Assembly (NCBI GenBank): GCA_027575765.1 | Contig: JANBPT010000525.1 | Coordinates: 1-32,312 of the forward strand | From: Tieghemiomyces parasiticus | Lineage: Eukaryota > Kickxellomycota > Dimargaritomycetes > Dimargaritales > Dimargaritaceae | Length of the DNA stretch: 32,312 nt | Direction of reading: 5' to 3' | Part shown: in pieces, positions 19,194-28,299 of the stretch | Numbering within the stretch: position 1 is the first letter of the stretch | How the letters are laid out: every line of letters begins with the position of its first letter | Position numbers and translations under genes: made by a program | Notes under the pieces: model-generated | What the model saw: only the letters and a program-made list of their open reading frames with translations | Database searches by the model: none | What the model was told of the DNA's origin: nothing

Positions 19194-19979
19194 GGTGATT
19201 TAGATGAAGGTGAGATCCGGGGTGGGATTCAAGGGAGGAGAAGATCGGACAACGAGCGAGACGTTGATGCTGTACCTAACTGCACAAAGGTAGATTGAGA
19301 GAAGAGGAGGAAACGTGGCCGGCACGGGAGTGCGTCAGACTTTAAGCCTAGAGAAGGGCCATCGGCGGTCAGTGGGCCGCCGACCAGGGCGGCTGTGGCC
19401 GGTCCGCACCTCGAAATGTACTCCCCCTTTTTTTTCATCCACTAACCATAGGCCCGTCAGATGAATTTTTTGTAGCCGAGGAGTAGTGGGGCCAGGCATT
19501 AAGCCAGCACCAAGAGTTGAGTGGACGGACAGCCTGTCTAGTCGTCAGACAACAGTGGGAAAAAAAAACTTGGGGGTGAGGACAAGTCCGCTGCGGGGAT
19601 TCTCTCACACTTGAATGGGGAGGTTTAGTGACCCCCCTCCCCTTCGTCCCACTCTCCAAGCCAACCGGTGCCAAATCAATAGACAAGGTTGGCCTAAGCA
19701 AAAGGGCGGGGGGGGGGGGTTCCTCTTATTTGGTCACGTGATAGCACGTGACCCTAAAGTCACCCTTTGGCTGCCACTGGCAGGCAGGCGGACTTGGACC
19801 GGCATCTCGCCACACCAGTCCGTGGCAAGAGCCCTGAACCGCTCATCAACGCATGCCTCCGACTCATCGACGACACTGTCCTTGTAGCCTCTGAACGTCT
19901 CGCCCGCTCTCCCAACCAAACCTTGAGCATCTGGCCGCCTCCTACCTACCACCCCGCCACCGGCCTCCACATCGCTAAC
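19194..19979. other. Divergent promoter region of RPS13 and prefoldin 3
   Basis: About 790 bases between two outward-facing start codons. It contains a perfect inverted repeat with two CACGTG cores (19732-19753), a run of 12 G at 19708-19719 and an A8 run near 19560. The in-frame stretch before the prefoldin ATG is open back to 19767 but has no upstream ATG and is not family-like. Confidence 0.6.
19732..19753. promoter_or_regulatory. Inverted repeat with paired CACGTG (E-box) sites
   Basis: GGTCACGTG, spacer ATAG, CACGTGACC: a perfect 9-base inverted repeat holding two CACGTG hexamers. It lies 227 bases before the prefoldin 3 ATG and about 540 before the RPS13 ATG. CACGTG is the site of bHLH factors such as Cbf1, which acts at ribosomal protein promoters in some fungi (Candida albicans). 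Which gene it serves is inference. Confidence 0.5.
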
Positions 19980-20972
19980 ATGAGCTCCGCCATGGAAACT
20001 AACCCGCGGGGTATCCCGAAGGCACCCTTCGTTGTAAGTCTCCAGGGAAAGCCCTAACGGGTGCCCTGAGGGTGTTAGTGCGGTGCCAGAAAAATGGGAC
20101 CTTATCGATTACGCACCTTCTTAGCCAGCTCCAAACTCAACAGCCGGCAACGCCACCCCTCCCCCTTCCTTCACCCGTGACCCACAGGAAAACGTCGACG
20201 AATACCTCCGTAACAACGAGTCCGCCGAAATCACTCTGAAGAAATTCGCCGAGACCCTTAGCAAATACCGGTTCATGGAGAATAACATGATGCAACGCAA
20301 GGCGTCCCTGGAGTCTAAAATTCCGGAGATTGAAAAGACGCTCACCTCGGTGGACTTTTTGATTAGCAAAAAGGCAGGTACCCATATCGGTTCAGATCTT
20401 GCCGTGCCATTACCCATCGGGAGTCACTTTGCGGAAACCATTTTAACCACGGCAGCACGTCAATTATATTATCACCATTCTCGGACACCACTATCCAGGA
20501 TTCGGGTAAACCGATCGAGACGCAGTTTGAGCTGCACGATACGTGCTACGCCCGGGCCGAGATTCAATCTGCCGACAAGGTGTACCTGTGGCTAGGAGTA
20601 AGTGGCCGCTCGAACAGCAATGTGACGAGGAGGTAACCCTCACCAGCCGAATCTATCGCGGACTCCCCACTGTCGAGCTAACCATCAAGTCATCATCGCT
20701 GTACCCTATGCAACCCGGCCCAGGCCAACGTCATGCTTGAATACACCGTTGAGGAGGCCCAGACGCTGCTCGAGGAGAAGCTTGCGACGGCCCGGACGAG
20801 CCAGCAGCACGCTGCGGAGGACGTAGAGTTTTTGCGCGAACAGGTCACCGTCATGGAGGTCAACACGGCCCGTGTCTACAACTGGGACGTCAAGGAGCGT
20901 CAGGCCCAGCGGCTAGCCGACGCCAGTAATCGGCCAGAGGACGAGGCTGAGACGAAGGAGGCCACGACCTGA
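19980..20972 (+). CDS. Prefoldin subunit 3 (VBP1 / Pac10), four exons
   Basis: Spliced gene: join(19980..20033, 20188..20373, 20499..20597, 20724..20972), 195 residues, the usual family length. Prefoldin is the hexameric co-chaperone that hands nascent actin and tubulin to CCT; subunit 3 is one of its two alpha-class subunits. Exon 1 codes MSSAMETNPRGIPKAPFV (GIP..PFV is conserved). Exon 2 begins ENVDEYLRN and carries KYRFMENNMMQRKASLESKIPEI. Exon 3 codes DSGKPIETQFELHDTCYARA and DKVYLWLG. Exon 4 begins ANVMLEYTVEEAQTLL and includes ARVYNWDVKERQ. The two coiled-coil arms flank the beta-hairpin block, as in the family. All introns are phase 0 (154, 125, 126 nt). Intron 2 needs a GC donor (AAG then GCAGGT) because the nearby GT at 20378 breaks the frame. 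MSS is the first ATG in frame. Confidence 0.94.
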
Positions 20973-21505
20973 TCCCCATAATGGCCCTCGGTGGTCGTCA
21001 GCATGTATTCTACCGTACGTGGCAGCCTGCCTTTTACCTCCAGCCAGTCAAACCTTGACCGCGGGGTTTCAAACATGCCAGCCAAACTAGTACTGGCTGC
21101 AATCTCCATCTCCACTCCAAAGACCTAGCGAATAAAATGCTTCTGACCCTGTTAACTAATACCAATCCTCACTTGACTTGGTCCGCAGCCCTGCCTCTTC
21201 CGTCTTGACTCCGTCACCCCCGCCATGAGGTTTGGCAAGTTGTGCGTGTCAGAGTGAAACGCTGTAGCGAGGCCAGTATGAGGTCATTATGAAGGACTAA
21301 GGCGCTGGAGCGCTGAGCAATAGCAGAAGTGCAAATGGGCGGTGGGACCTTCCGAAGACACTGCCTCTGGGCATCCCAGGCTACCATGCGCTCCGCCCTA
21401 CAAGGATTCCCTACCCACTACTCCAACCGCTATCTCCATTGTTCCATACGCATCACCTAAACATACCATACTACTGGCGTTCGACAGATTACTTCTACTC
21501 TCGCT
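20973..21505. other. Intergenic region between prefoldin 3 and eIF2D
   Basis: Contains the prefoldin 3' region with a candidate AATAAA and the eIF2D promoter/leader. No other gene seen. Confidence 0.5.
21131..21136 (+). terminator. Candidate polyadenylation signal of prefoldin 3
   Basis: AATAAA about 160 bases past the stop codon, correct strand. No direct evidence of use. Confidence 0.4.
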
Positions 21506-24218
21506 ATGTTCAAGAAGCCTTTCACGCAAAAGACGCAGTCCAAAGTGCGCTCCTCGGACCGACGCCAACTGTGGCAACAAATTGCTGCAGCGTACGGCCA
21601 GGACTGGGCTGTGGCAGCCATCCCACCCGCAGAGCAACCGCCAGCGCCGACTGACGCCCCTGCCCCCAGTGAAACGGCCCCGACCACCTCCGCAGCCGAC
21701 GATGGGCTGGCCAGCCAGCTTAGCGAGTTGACTACCGCTACCGCCCCTCCTAGCTCTGACGGCCAACCCAGTCAGGCCCAGCTAATTGACGTGGCCCTGT
21801 CGCGGGACCTGGAAGCGGCCAAGTTTGTGACACACGTAGACGACATGGGTATCCTCTATTTTGACGAACATGACCAGCCACTTTGGTTCCGTACGCAATT
21901 GCTGCCGCCGCCGACCACTTCCTCTCTACGCCCGGCCAAGGCGGCAGCTGGACCCCGCACCATCATCGCGCCGACCGTCTACACCCTGTGGAAGTTCCCT
22001 ACCTTGCTACCCAAGGTGTATACCCACGTGCCCGTTCTCGAGCACCTCGTCTCAGGCGCTGATCTCATGCTGCCCGGCGTCATCCGGCCGCCCTATGCGC
22101 CGGTAGACGCTAGTTTGCAGCCGGGCCAGATCGTTACCGTCGCCGTGCGCAACGCCGGCACCGAGGGACCCGACACCCCTGTGGCGGTAGGCTACCTAGC
22201 CCTCTCAGGCTCTGAGATCCTCCAGAGTGCGCCCCGCGCGAAGGGCAAGGCCGTCCATATTCTCCATACCTACATGGACTACGTGTGGCAGCACGGTGAC
22301 AAGTCTGACCCGCCCCTGGTCACCATGCCGACGGGCGAGTATGAAGCTGGGGTGGATCACCAAGCCGCTGATGATGACGAGAATGGCCAGACTACGCAGG
22401 GCGCCGCACCGGCGGAAGCGACCAGTGCCAACGAGGCCGCGCAGCCCGCTCGTCCGGACCTCACCACCGAGGAAATTGATACTTGGTTCCAGCGGTGCCT
22501 CTTGCAGACCTTGGTGGTGGACCTACCCGCCGACCGACTGGCTCCGCTCCTCCCACTCTCCACCTCGACGCTTCACTCGGCCCACATGATACCCAACCAA
22601 CCGGCCGACATTCCTCTTGACATCAAAAAGTCATCCTACAAAAAGTTGTCCAAGTTCTTCAAGGTCATGGATAAGAAGGGCCTACTCAAGGTCAAGGAGT
22701 TGAAGGGTGGCGAGATGCTACTGCTGAGCGTTAACCGCCAAGCGAAAGAACTGACCACGTTCGAACCCCTGCGCAAGTCGAAGTTGATCGGTGCCGTGAA
22801 ACACCAGGCGCAGAGCCAGGGAGATACGGCGGCGAAGGGTGGCGAGGGCGACCGTGCCGCGGCAGGCCAGGGCATGATTAGCATCAGCGACGTGTACCGG
22901 CCCCGGACGGCCATGGTAAACTTCCTCACTAGCATTGGTATCGCGTAAGTGGCTAGGGCTTGACTCGTTCTGTATCGGTTGAGTAGATCTACGATGGCGA
23001 TCTTGTGCGGAAGGGTGCATCGCTTCCTAACTATCGTTCGGTCTTGGGTGTATTCGGTACTAATGTAAATAATCTACCGCTATTTCCACCCCCCCTCCCC
23101 ACATCCATGGGCATGAACTCTAGGCCGGAGCCCTACTACTCTCGTCACGCCCTGCGCAATATCATTGCCAAGTACGTCGTCGACGCCAAGCTCAAGGACC
23201 CCAAGGCCCCCAAGTAAGTACAGAATGCACGGTTGACCAGCTACCGCCGAGAATATTAACAACCTTGGTTTCAGATCACTTTTTTCAAGCCGGCTGATGC
23301 ATTTATAACCGCCCTTTGCGCGTCTATTCCTCCGCACCTTCCCGTCAGATACGTTATCCTGGACGATGCCCTGGCCGGTGCGCTCCTCAAGGCCAACGAG
23401 AACCCATCCGTCCCGCGGTTCTCTCACGAGGAAGTGGGTGAACGGTAAGTCAACTCTCTCCCATGGTGAAGGTGTAATTTGATGATTCATGTTCGAAACT
23501 TCCTACAGGACGGTATCGCATTGATCTGCGGCCATGCTAATATCCACCTATATGGCTATACCCAACGCTTACCTATATGGCAGAGCCCTGGCCGCTACGG
23601 AGCTCTGTCACCGTGTGCAGTTCCCCGACGGCTCCGAAGAATACCGGTAAGTCGATGTGAAGATAGGGACCGCGCATCCACTTTCAAGCCGTCGAAGAAG
23701 GTGACTGGTCATGCAAGCTCGATATCCAGCAATTAGTAATTTAATTGATTTACCGTCGGCCTTTCCTCCCCGCCCAAACCCGTCCGCCACGAGCAGAAAG
23801 GGCAAGCCCGCGCATATCACCATCATGATGGAGAAGAAAATGGGCCGCAAAGTGGTCACCAGGATTGTGGGCCACGAGCGGTACAACATTCCGACGAACG
23901 CCTTCCAAAAGAAACTACAGGTCGCGTGCGCGGCGAGCGTAACGGGTAGGTTACCGCATCTAAACTACGAGACTGGCTGATTTATTCGGATTGGTTGTGT
24001 AGCAGCATGACTGACCTTGCCTTTACTCCTATCCATCCAACATTGCCTGTTTTTTTCGATCCCCGTTAGTACACGAGCTGCCAGCCAAGTCCAAGCAGGT
24101 AGCAACCCACGAGATTATGGCGCAGGGCCACCAGGGCAAGACAGCCCTTGCCCTCTTGGCAAAGGAAGGGGTTCCGCGCAACCTGGTGGATATCACTGAC
24201 AAAACCGTCAAGAAATAA
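21506..24218 (+). CDS. Eukaryotic translation initiation factor 2D (ligatin / Tma64), six exons
   Basis: Spliced gene: join(21506..22944, 23124..23213, 23349..23444, 23584..23646, 23797..23945, 24070..24218), 661 residues (human eIF2D 584). eIF2D delivers tRNA to, or removes tRNA and mRNA from, 40S subunits during non-canonical initiation and post-termination recycling. Domain order: N-terminal MFKKPFTQKTQSKVRSSDRR (1-20); a Pro/Ala/Thr-rich insert (about 36-90) that explains the extra length; PUA region around PTVYTLWKFPTLLP and SGADLMLPGV (156-191); winged helix with DIKKSSYKKLSKFFKVMDKKG (371-391); SWIB/MDM2-like region (about 480-560); SUI1 domain (about 563-650) with GRKVVTRI and NIPTNAFQKKLQ, ending DITDKTVKK. 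Introns are 124-179 nt; the first four are phase 2, the last phase 1. Donors are GTAAGT except the last (GTAGGT). Confidence 0.95.
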
Positions 24219-25818
24219 CCGCTCGTCGCCCTGCGCCGCCGTTGCTACGTCAGATGGAGAGGGACAGTTTCAACAACGGCCCTACCATCCCCTGCACCAC
24301 ACATTGAATCATCCATTGGACAGAGAGACAAGCATCTGAGAGAGGGGGTAGTGTGGGATCAAAGCGGGGTACTCCAGGCCAGTGGCAGTTGGGCTACCCT
24401 TTGTGGACTCAATAAATAACTGGCCCTTACTTTCGCTGTTGGCAAGCGAGGAGGCGGGGACGTGTGGCTGACTGTTTGCCAGGAGGGAAGTATGCCGTGA
24501 AGGGGAGGAAAGCGGCCCACTGGTATCTGGTCCATACCCCCGTCGATGATATGGACATCAGTGCAGCGGGTGGAATTGGGCCGGCCACTCCAAGTCTGAC
24601 ACGACAATGGATAACCGAAAGGTCGATAAGCAACTTAAGGACCGGTTATGCCCAGCAAGTGCTAATTATGCCAGGATGTGAGGTGTTTCATTGTGAGGTG
24701 ACCGCAGGTTGGGCGTCCTCCTCCTCCCCAACGGAATGACTGGTTAGGGCATAGGCAGGGATGAGCTTGCCTATGTGAGGGGAACCGCGCCGTGCTGGTT
24801 ATTTTTAGATCGTAGAGTGGTTAGGTCGACCCGGACTCATAAAAAAGGTAAATTGATTTTGCCTATCCGATCCCCCCGAGCATCCCATACAGGACCGGTG
24901 CGTGCCTTCTGGGTTACTGGCCATCCTGGCACCGCTGCCTAACCCCCCCCTAATCTGCGTACACACCATCCCCTTTCTTCTCCAATGATGGTGCTGGCAG
25001 GGTACTATTCATTTCAGAAGCTGGCTTACATAGGCGTGGAAGACGGGGCACTATCAACTGGCCAGACCGGTACCCCCCTTTACAAACTTGCTCCTGGCTG
25101 TCAAAATATAAGAATGTCCTCGCCATCCCTCTAGCTCCCGAAGCAAGGTCAAACTGGACAAGATTGGTATCCCATTTAATTTATTGTTAATTTTTCATTT
25201 TGCTCCCTCCCAGCGTAACCCCCCCCGTCCTATTACTACCCCGTCGGCCCTAACGTTGTTGCTTCGGCCGGCCACTTGCCTGCCACCATCCAGTCCTTGG
25301 TGTTTCATAGGCTGTAAGATTGGCAGTCTCTAAACCCTGTTGGTCAGGCTGGAGCTCGTTTCTTACATGTCGCTTGATAGATAATATCCAATTTCCGCCT
25401 CACGTAGCAGTGTTTCGCAGCCCCGCTACTGTTGTGTCCCACACTCTCCCCTACTCGTCCACATCCCCTCTCACCGCGACACGTCGAAATTCTGTCCTGT
25501 GCTGAAGGCGGACAGCCCGCAGCCCACCACAACCTACCACCTGCTTGCCCTCCCTCATATTTATTTTTTTGTTAGTGCCCAACGGTTACCTGGAACACCA
25601 CGCGACGTTAACCGTAACGCCCTTCCGTGCCTTCCGTTCTCGCGCCGCATAACGTATCCCTTCTAGTCAGACCTGGCAACCGTTGCACGCCCACCACCTT
25701 TACCTCCAGTCCTGTTTTCCCAGGTCCCCCCCTCCCCAGTATTTTTATTTTTATTTTCCGCTTGCCGTGATCCCTACCTAACCCAACCCTTACCCAATAC
25801 CGAATTCTCGTCCCCGCG
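24219..25818. other. Intergenic region between eIF2D and the PLD-like gene
   Basis: About 1.6 kb. It holds the eIF2D 3' region (AATAAA at 24411) and, toward 25818, a long C/T-rich tract with T-runs (25553-25770), as expected for a fungal promoter/leader. No gene, RNA or repeat recognised between. Confidence 0.45.
24411..24416 (+). terminator. Candidate polyadenylation signal of eIF2D
   Basis: AATAAA (within AATAAATAA) about 190 bases past the eIF2D stop codon on the same strand. Confidence 0.4.
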
Positions 25819-26805
25819 ATGAACTTCCTCGGCTGTCTGTCGTCCCTGTTCGGGTCGCCCTCACCGTATCTCCCGCCGAACGAGGCGCAGGCACTTTCGC
25901 TGCCGGACTTTATCTCGCGCAGCGTGGAGAGCGCACCGACGTTTGCCTACGACCAGAATGATAGCCAGCGCATGGGCCAAATATTCCAGAGCCATCTGGC
26001 CACAGGGAATCCCGACCTTCGCTGGGTCATTTCGGGTATCTTCCAGGCCGCTCAGAACAGTACTGCTATCGACGCCGAGCGCCGGCGGCTCCAGTGGGTG
26101 CATACCCTAGTGGACAAGACCATGCAGCAGCTGGCCACCATGTCTGGTGGGGGTGGTGGAAATTTCCACGGCCAAGGACAGGCGCCCCCTCAGGATCACG
26201 GTGGTAACCACCACAGCGGTAAGAAACAGGCCCTGTACAGTTCGGTCGTGGGCGGTGGGCCGAACTCGGGTCCTGTACAGGCCCCACCGGCCCACGCACC
26301 ACCGATGGCCGTGGATAGCGCCTATCCGATGCACCCCGTGAAATCCCAAGGGGCCGCGGTGGGTACCATCATGGAGACCCACTTTTTCCCCTCGGATGCC
26401 AGCTTCCGCGCGCTGACCAAGGCTCTCAACCAGGCCCACAAAACGTTAGACGTATGCGTGTTTAACATTACCGACGACGACCTGGCCAACTGCCTAATTG
26501 CGGCCAAGAGGCGCGGAGTCCAGGTGCGTATTATCGCCGACGACGAGCAATGCACGTCCCAGGGATCCGATGTGATGCGGCTCAGCAAGGAGCATGACAT
26601 CCCCGTCCGTCTAGATAACGATCCCAGCCATATGCACAACAAATTCGCCATCATTGATGACCACCTGCTCATCAATGGGTCCTACAACTGGACCAAGGGT
26701 GCCCGCAGGTCCAACCGCGAGAACATCATGATCACCGATGCCCCACAGGCCGTACAGGGGTACCGCCAGGAGTACGAGCGGTTGTGGAAGGAGTTTTCGC
26801 GATAG
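25819..26805 (+). CDS. Single-HKD phospholipase-D-family protein, PLD6 / mitochondrial cardiolipin hydrolase-like
   Basis: A 328-residue intronless gene. The C-terminal half (about 183-328) is a compact PLD/nuclease domain: METHFFPSDASF, LDVCVFNITDDDLA, RRGVQVRIIADDEQ, the HKD motif HNKFAIID (His273, Lys275, Asp280), then NGSYNWT (286-292) and ENIMI. One HKD per chain is typical of MitoPLD/Zucchini and bacterial Nuc, which act as dimers on cardiolipin/phosphatidic acid lipids or single-stranded nucleic acids. The first 110 residues form a separate helical region (QIFQSHLATGNPDLRWVISGIF) joined by a Gly/His/Pro-rich linker (about 110-175); this is absent from animal PLD6. No convincing presequence or membrane anchor is seen, so mitochondrial location is not shown. 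Lipase and nuclease roles cannot be told apart from sequence. Confidence 0.88.
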   Translation: MNFLGCLSSLFGSPSPYLPPNEAQALSLPDFISRSVESAPTFAYDQNDSQRMGQIFQSHLATGNPDLRWVISGIFQAAQNSTAIDAERRRLQWVHTLVDKTMQQLATMSGGGGGNFHGQGQAPPQDHGGNHHSGKKQALYSSVVGGGPNSGPVQAPPAHAPPMAVDSAYPMHPVKSQGAAVGTIMETHFFPSDASFRALTKALNQAHKTLDVCVFNITDDDLANCLIAAKRRGVQVRIIADDEQCTSQGSDVMRLSKEHDIPVRLDNDPSHMHNKFAIIDDHLLINGSYNWTKGARRSNRENIMITDAPQAVQGYRQEYERLWKEFSR

Positions 26806-27134
26806 AAGGAACGTTTTGGGCGTATCATCTAGACTGTGACCCACTCGATGGTTGATCTACTTTTAGGAACACATATTCGCTTTGTTTTGTTACCCATACG
26901 AGAATGCGGGTCCTGATGGATCTATATTTCTGGTAGAATGCGGGTCCTGATGGATCTATATTTCTGGTAGAATGCGTCGATAAACCATTGGCTCTTTACG
27001 TTGCACAATTTTGGCGTATTCCGATAGCCTCGCTGACAATTACACCCCGTACACATTCCAATTATGCTGTGGACACAGCGCAGCAACTGGCAGGCGCTGG
27101 ATGCGATCTCGCCTTTTTTTTGTAGGCTGCCAGA
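26806..27134. other. Convergent intergenic region with a tandem repeat
   Basis: 3' regions of the PLD-like gene (+) and DsbA-like gene (-). It contains a 34-base tandem repeat (separate entry) and a T-rich run near 27113-27121. No gene. Confidence 0.55.
26901..26976. repeat. 34-base tandem repeat, about 2.2 copies
   Basis: Unit begins AGAATGCGGGTCCTGATGGA and ends TTTCTGGT. Two identical copies (26901-26934, 26935-26968) are followed by the first 8 bases of a third. Identity between copies indicates a recent duplication or a variable minisatellite. It lies in non-coding DNA. Confidence 0.95.
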
Positions 27135-28299
27135 TTAGGCCTCCAACTTGCCAGCAAAGAACTCCATCCACTGCTCCAGTGTCCAGGCGCTCGAAATACT
27201 GTTGTCCACTAGACCATTGTACAGCACGGTGGGGCTGGCGTGGATGCCCTGCTGGCGGCCCAGCTTGATGTGCAGTTTGAGTTCGTTGGTGACGCTGGTA
27301 CCCGTATTCTTGCCCGCCTTGGTATCCAAGGCCAGCTGCTGAGCCACAGCGTCAGGGTCCACGCCCACGCCCGATGCCAGTTGGGCCAGGCGTTGATGCA
27401 ACTGGTCCCGGCTCAACGCATGGACAGCGGCGTCAAAATATCTGGAGGAGGGGGGCATGCACATGGTGTGTGGTGGAGAGTGCGGGGTTGGTATACCGGG
27501 TGGGTGCATGGGCAATACGTCGCCCAATTGGGCTCATCTCGACAAACCTATCCGCAACTCCCGTCGCGTAAAATGACTTACTCCTCCTGCTTCTCGAACA
27601 GAATGGCCGAAAAGGAGTAGAAAGCAGTCTGATTGATCCGCTCCACGGCCAGGGCCGCCTATATGGGTGGGTGGGGGCGAGAACGTGGTACGAGAAAGTA
27701 GAGTGTAGGCCGTGTCGTTAGGTATGAAATAGCTTCAATTGATGCTAACCAGAGGACCAACAGAGCCGCGCGCGGGCATCGCTACACTGGCTTACCTCAT
27801 GCAGGACGGCACTCTGCGGGTGCCACGGCTGAACCTGGTGGCGGAAGATGAGTTGAACCTGGTTGGAGTAATGTTTCTCGAGGAACGGGACTACCTCCTT
27901 GGTGTAACGCTCAAAGAAGCGGCGCGAGAAGGGGCACTGGGCCGTGGCGAATGGAAGGGTCGGTGTTTCGAAGCACCAATATTGTGCGACATGAGCAACG
28001 AATTCGGGAGGGCACCCTGCGGTCTTATTAAGGGACAAAGTCATACGACCGGACTATGGCTTTCTCCCACTGGCTGGTCACTTACTGCGTAGTCTAGGTA
28101 GGCCTCTAGGACGACTGGTGCAGTCTGTGCACCCAGACGGTGACCTGAGGGAATTGGTCGAAAATGTGAGCAGGTCATGGTCGGGTTGGAGCGGAGAGAG
28201 TATGTTGACATCAGCATACCCCATGACGCATGGTGGCAAGCGTGGGTCAGCTGGATAGGTTCCTTGCTTACCAAAATTCTTGACGGCAACGAGAGACAT
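27135..28299 (-). CDS. DsbA-like thioredoxin-fold protein, five exons
   Basis: Spliced gene: complement(join(27135..27441, 27582..27658, 27796..27936, 28086..28144, 28272..28299)), 203 residues. Exon 1 codes MSLVAVKNF; exon 2 HRLGAQTAPVVLEAYLDYA; exon 3 starts CPFSRRFFERY and contains FRHQVQPWHP; exon 4 AALAVERINQTAFYSFSA; exon 5 the helical insert and GIHASPTVLYNG. The order beta-strand, CPFS (30-33), helical insert, cis-proline loop (Pro172 in SPT) is that of the DsbA / thiol-disulfide oxidoreductase family. Only the first active-site cysteine is present (CPFS, not CPxC), so it cannot form the usual intramolecular disulfide; such single-cysteine forms are common among fungal family members. 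No signal peptide, so probably cytosolic. All four introns (127, 149, 137, 140 nt) have GTAAGY donors and restore frame (phases 1, 0, 0, 2). Exact substrate unknown. Confidence 0.88.

Noticed and set aside
19767..19979. N-terminal extension of prefoldin 3
   Set aside because: The upstream in-frame stretch begins with TTG, contains no ATG and does not resemble the family.
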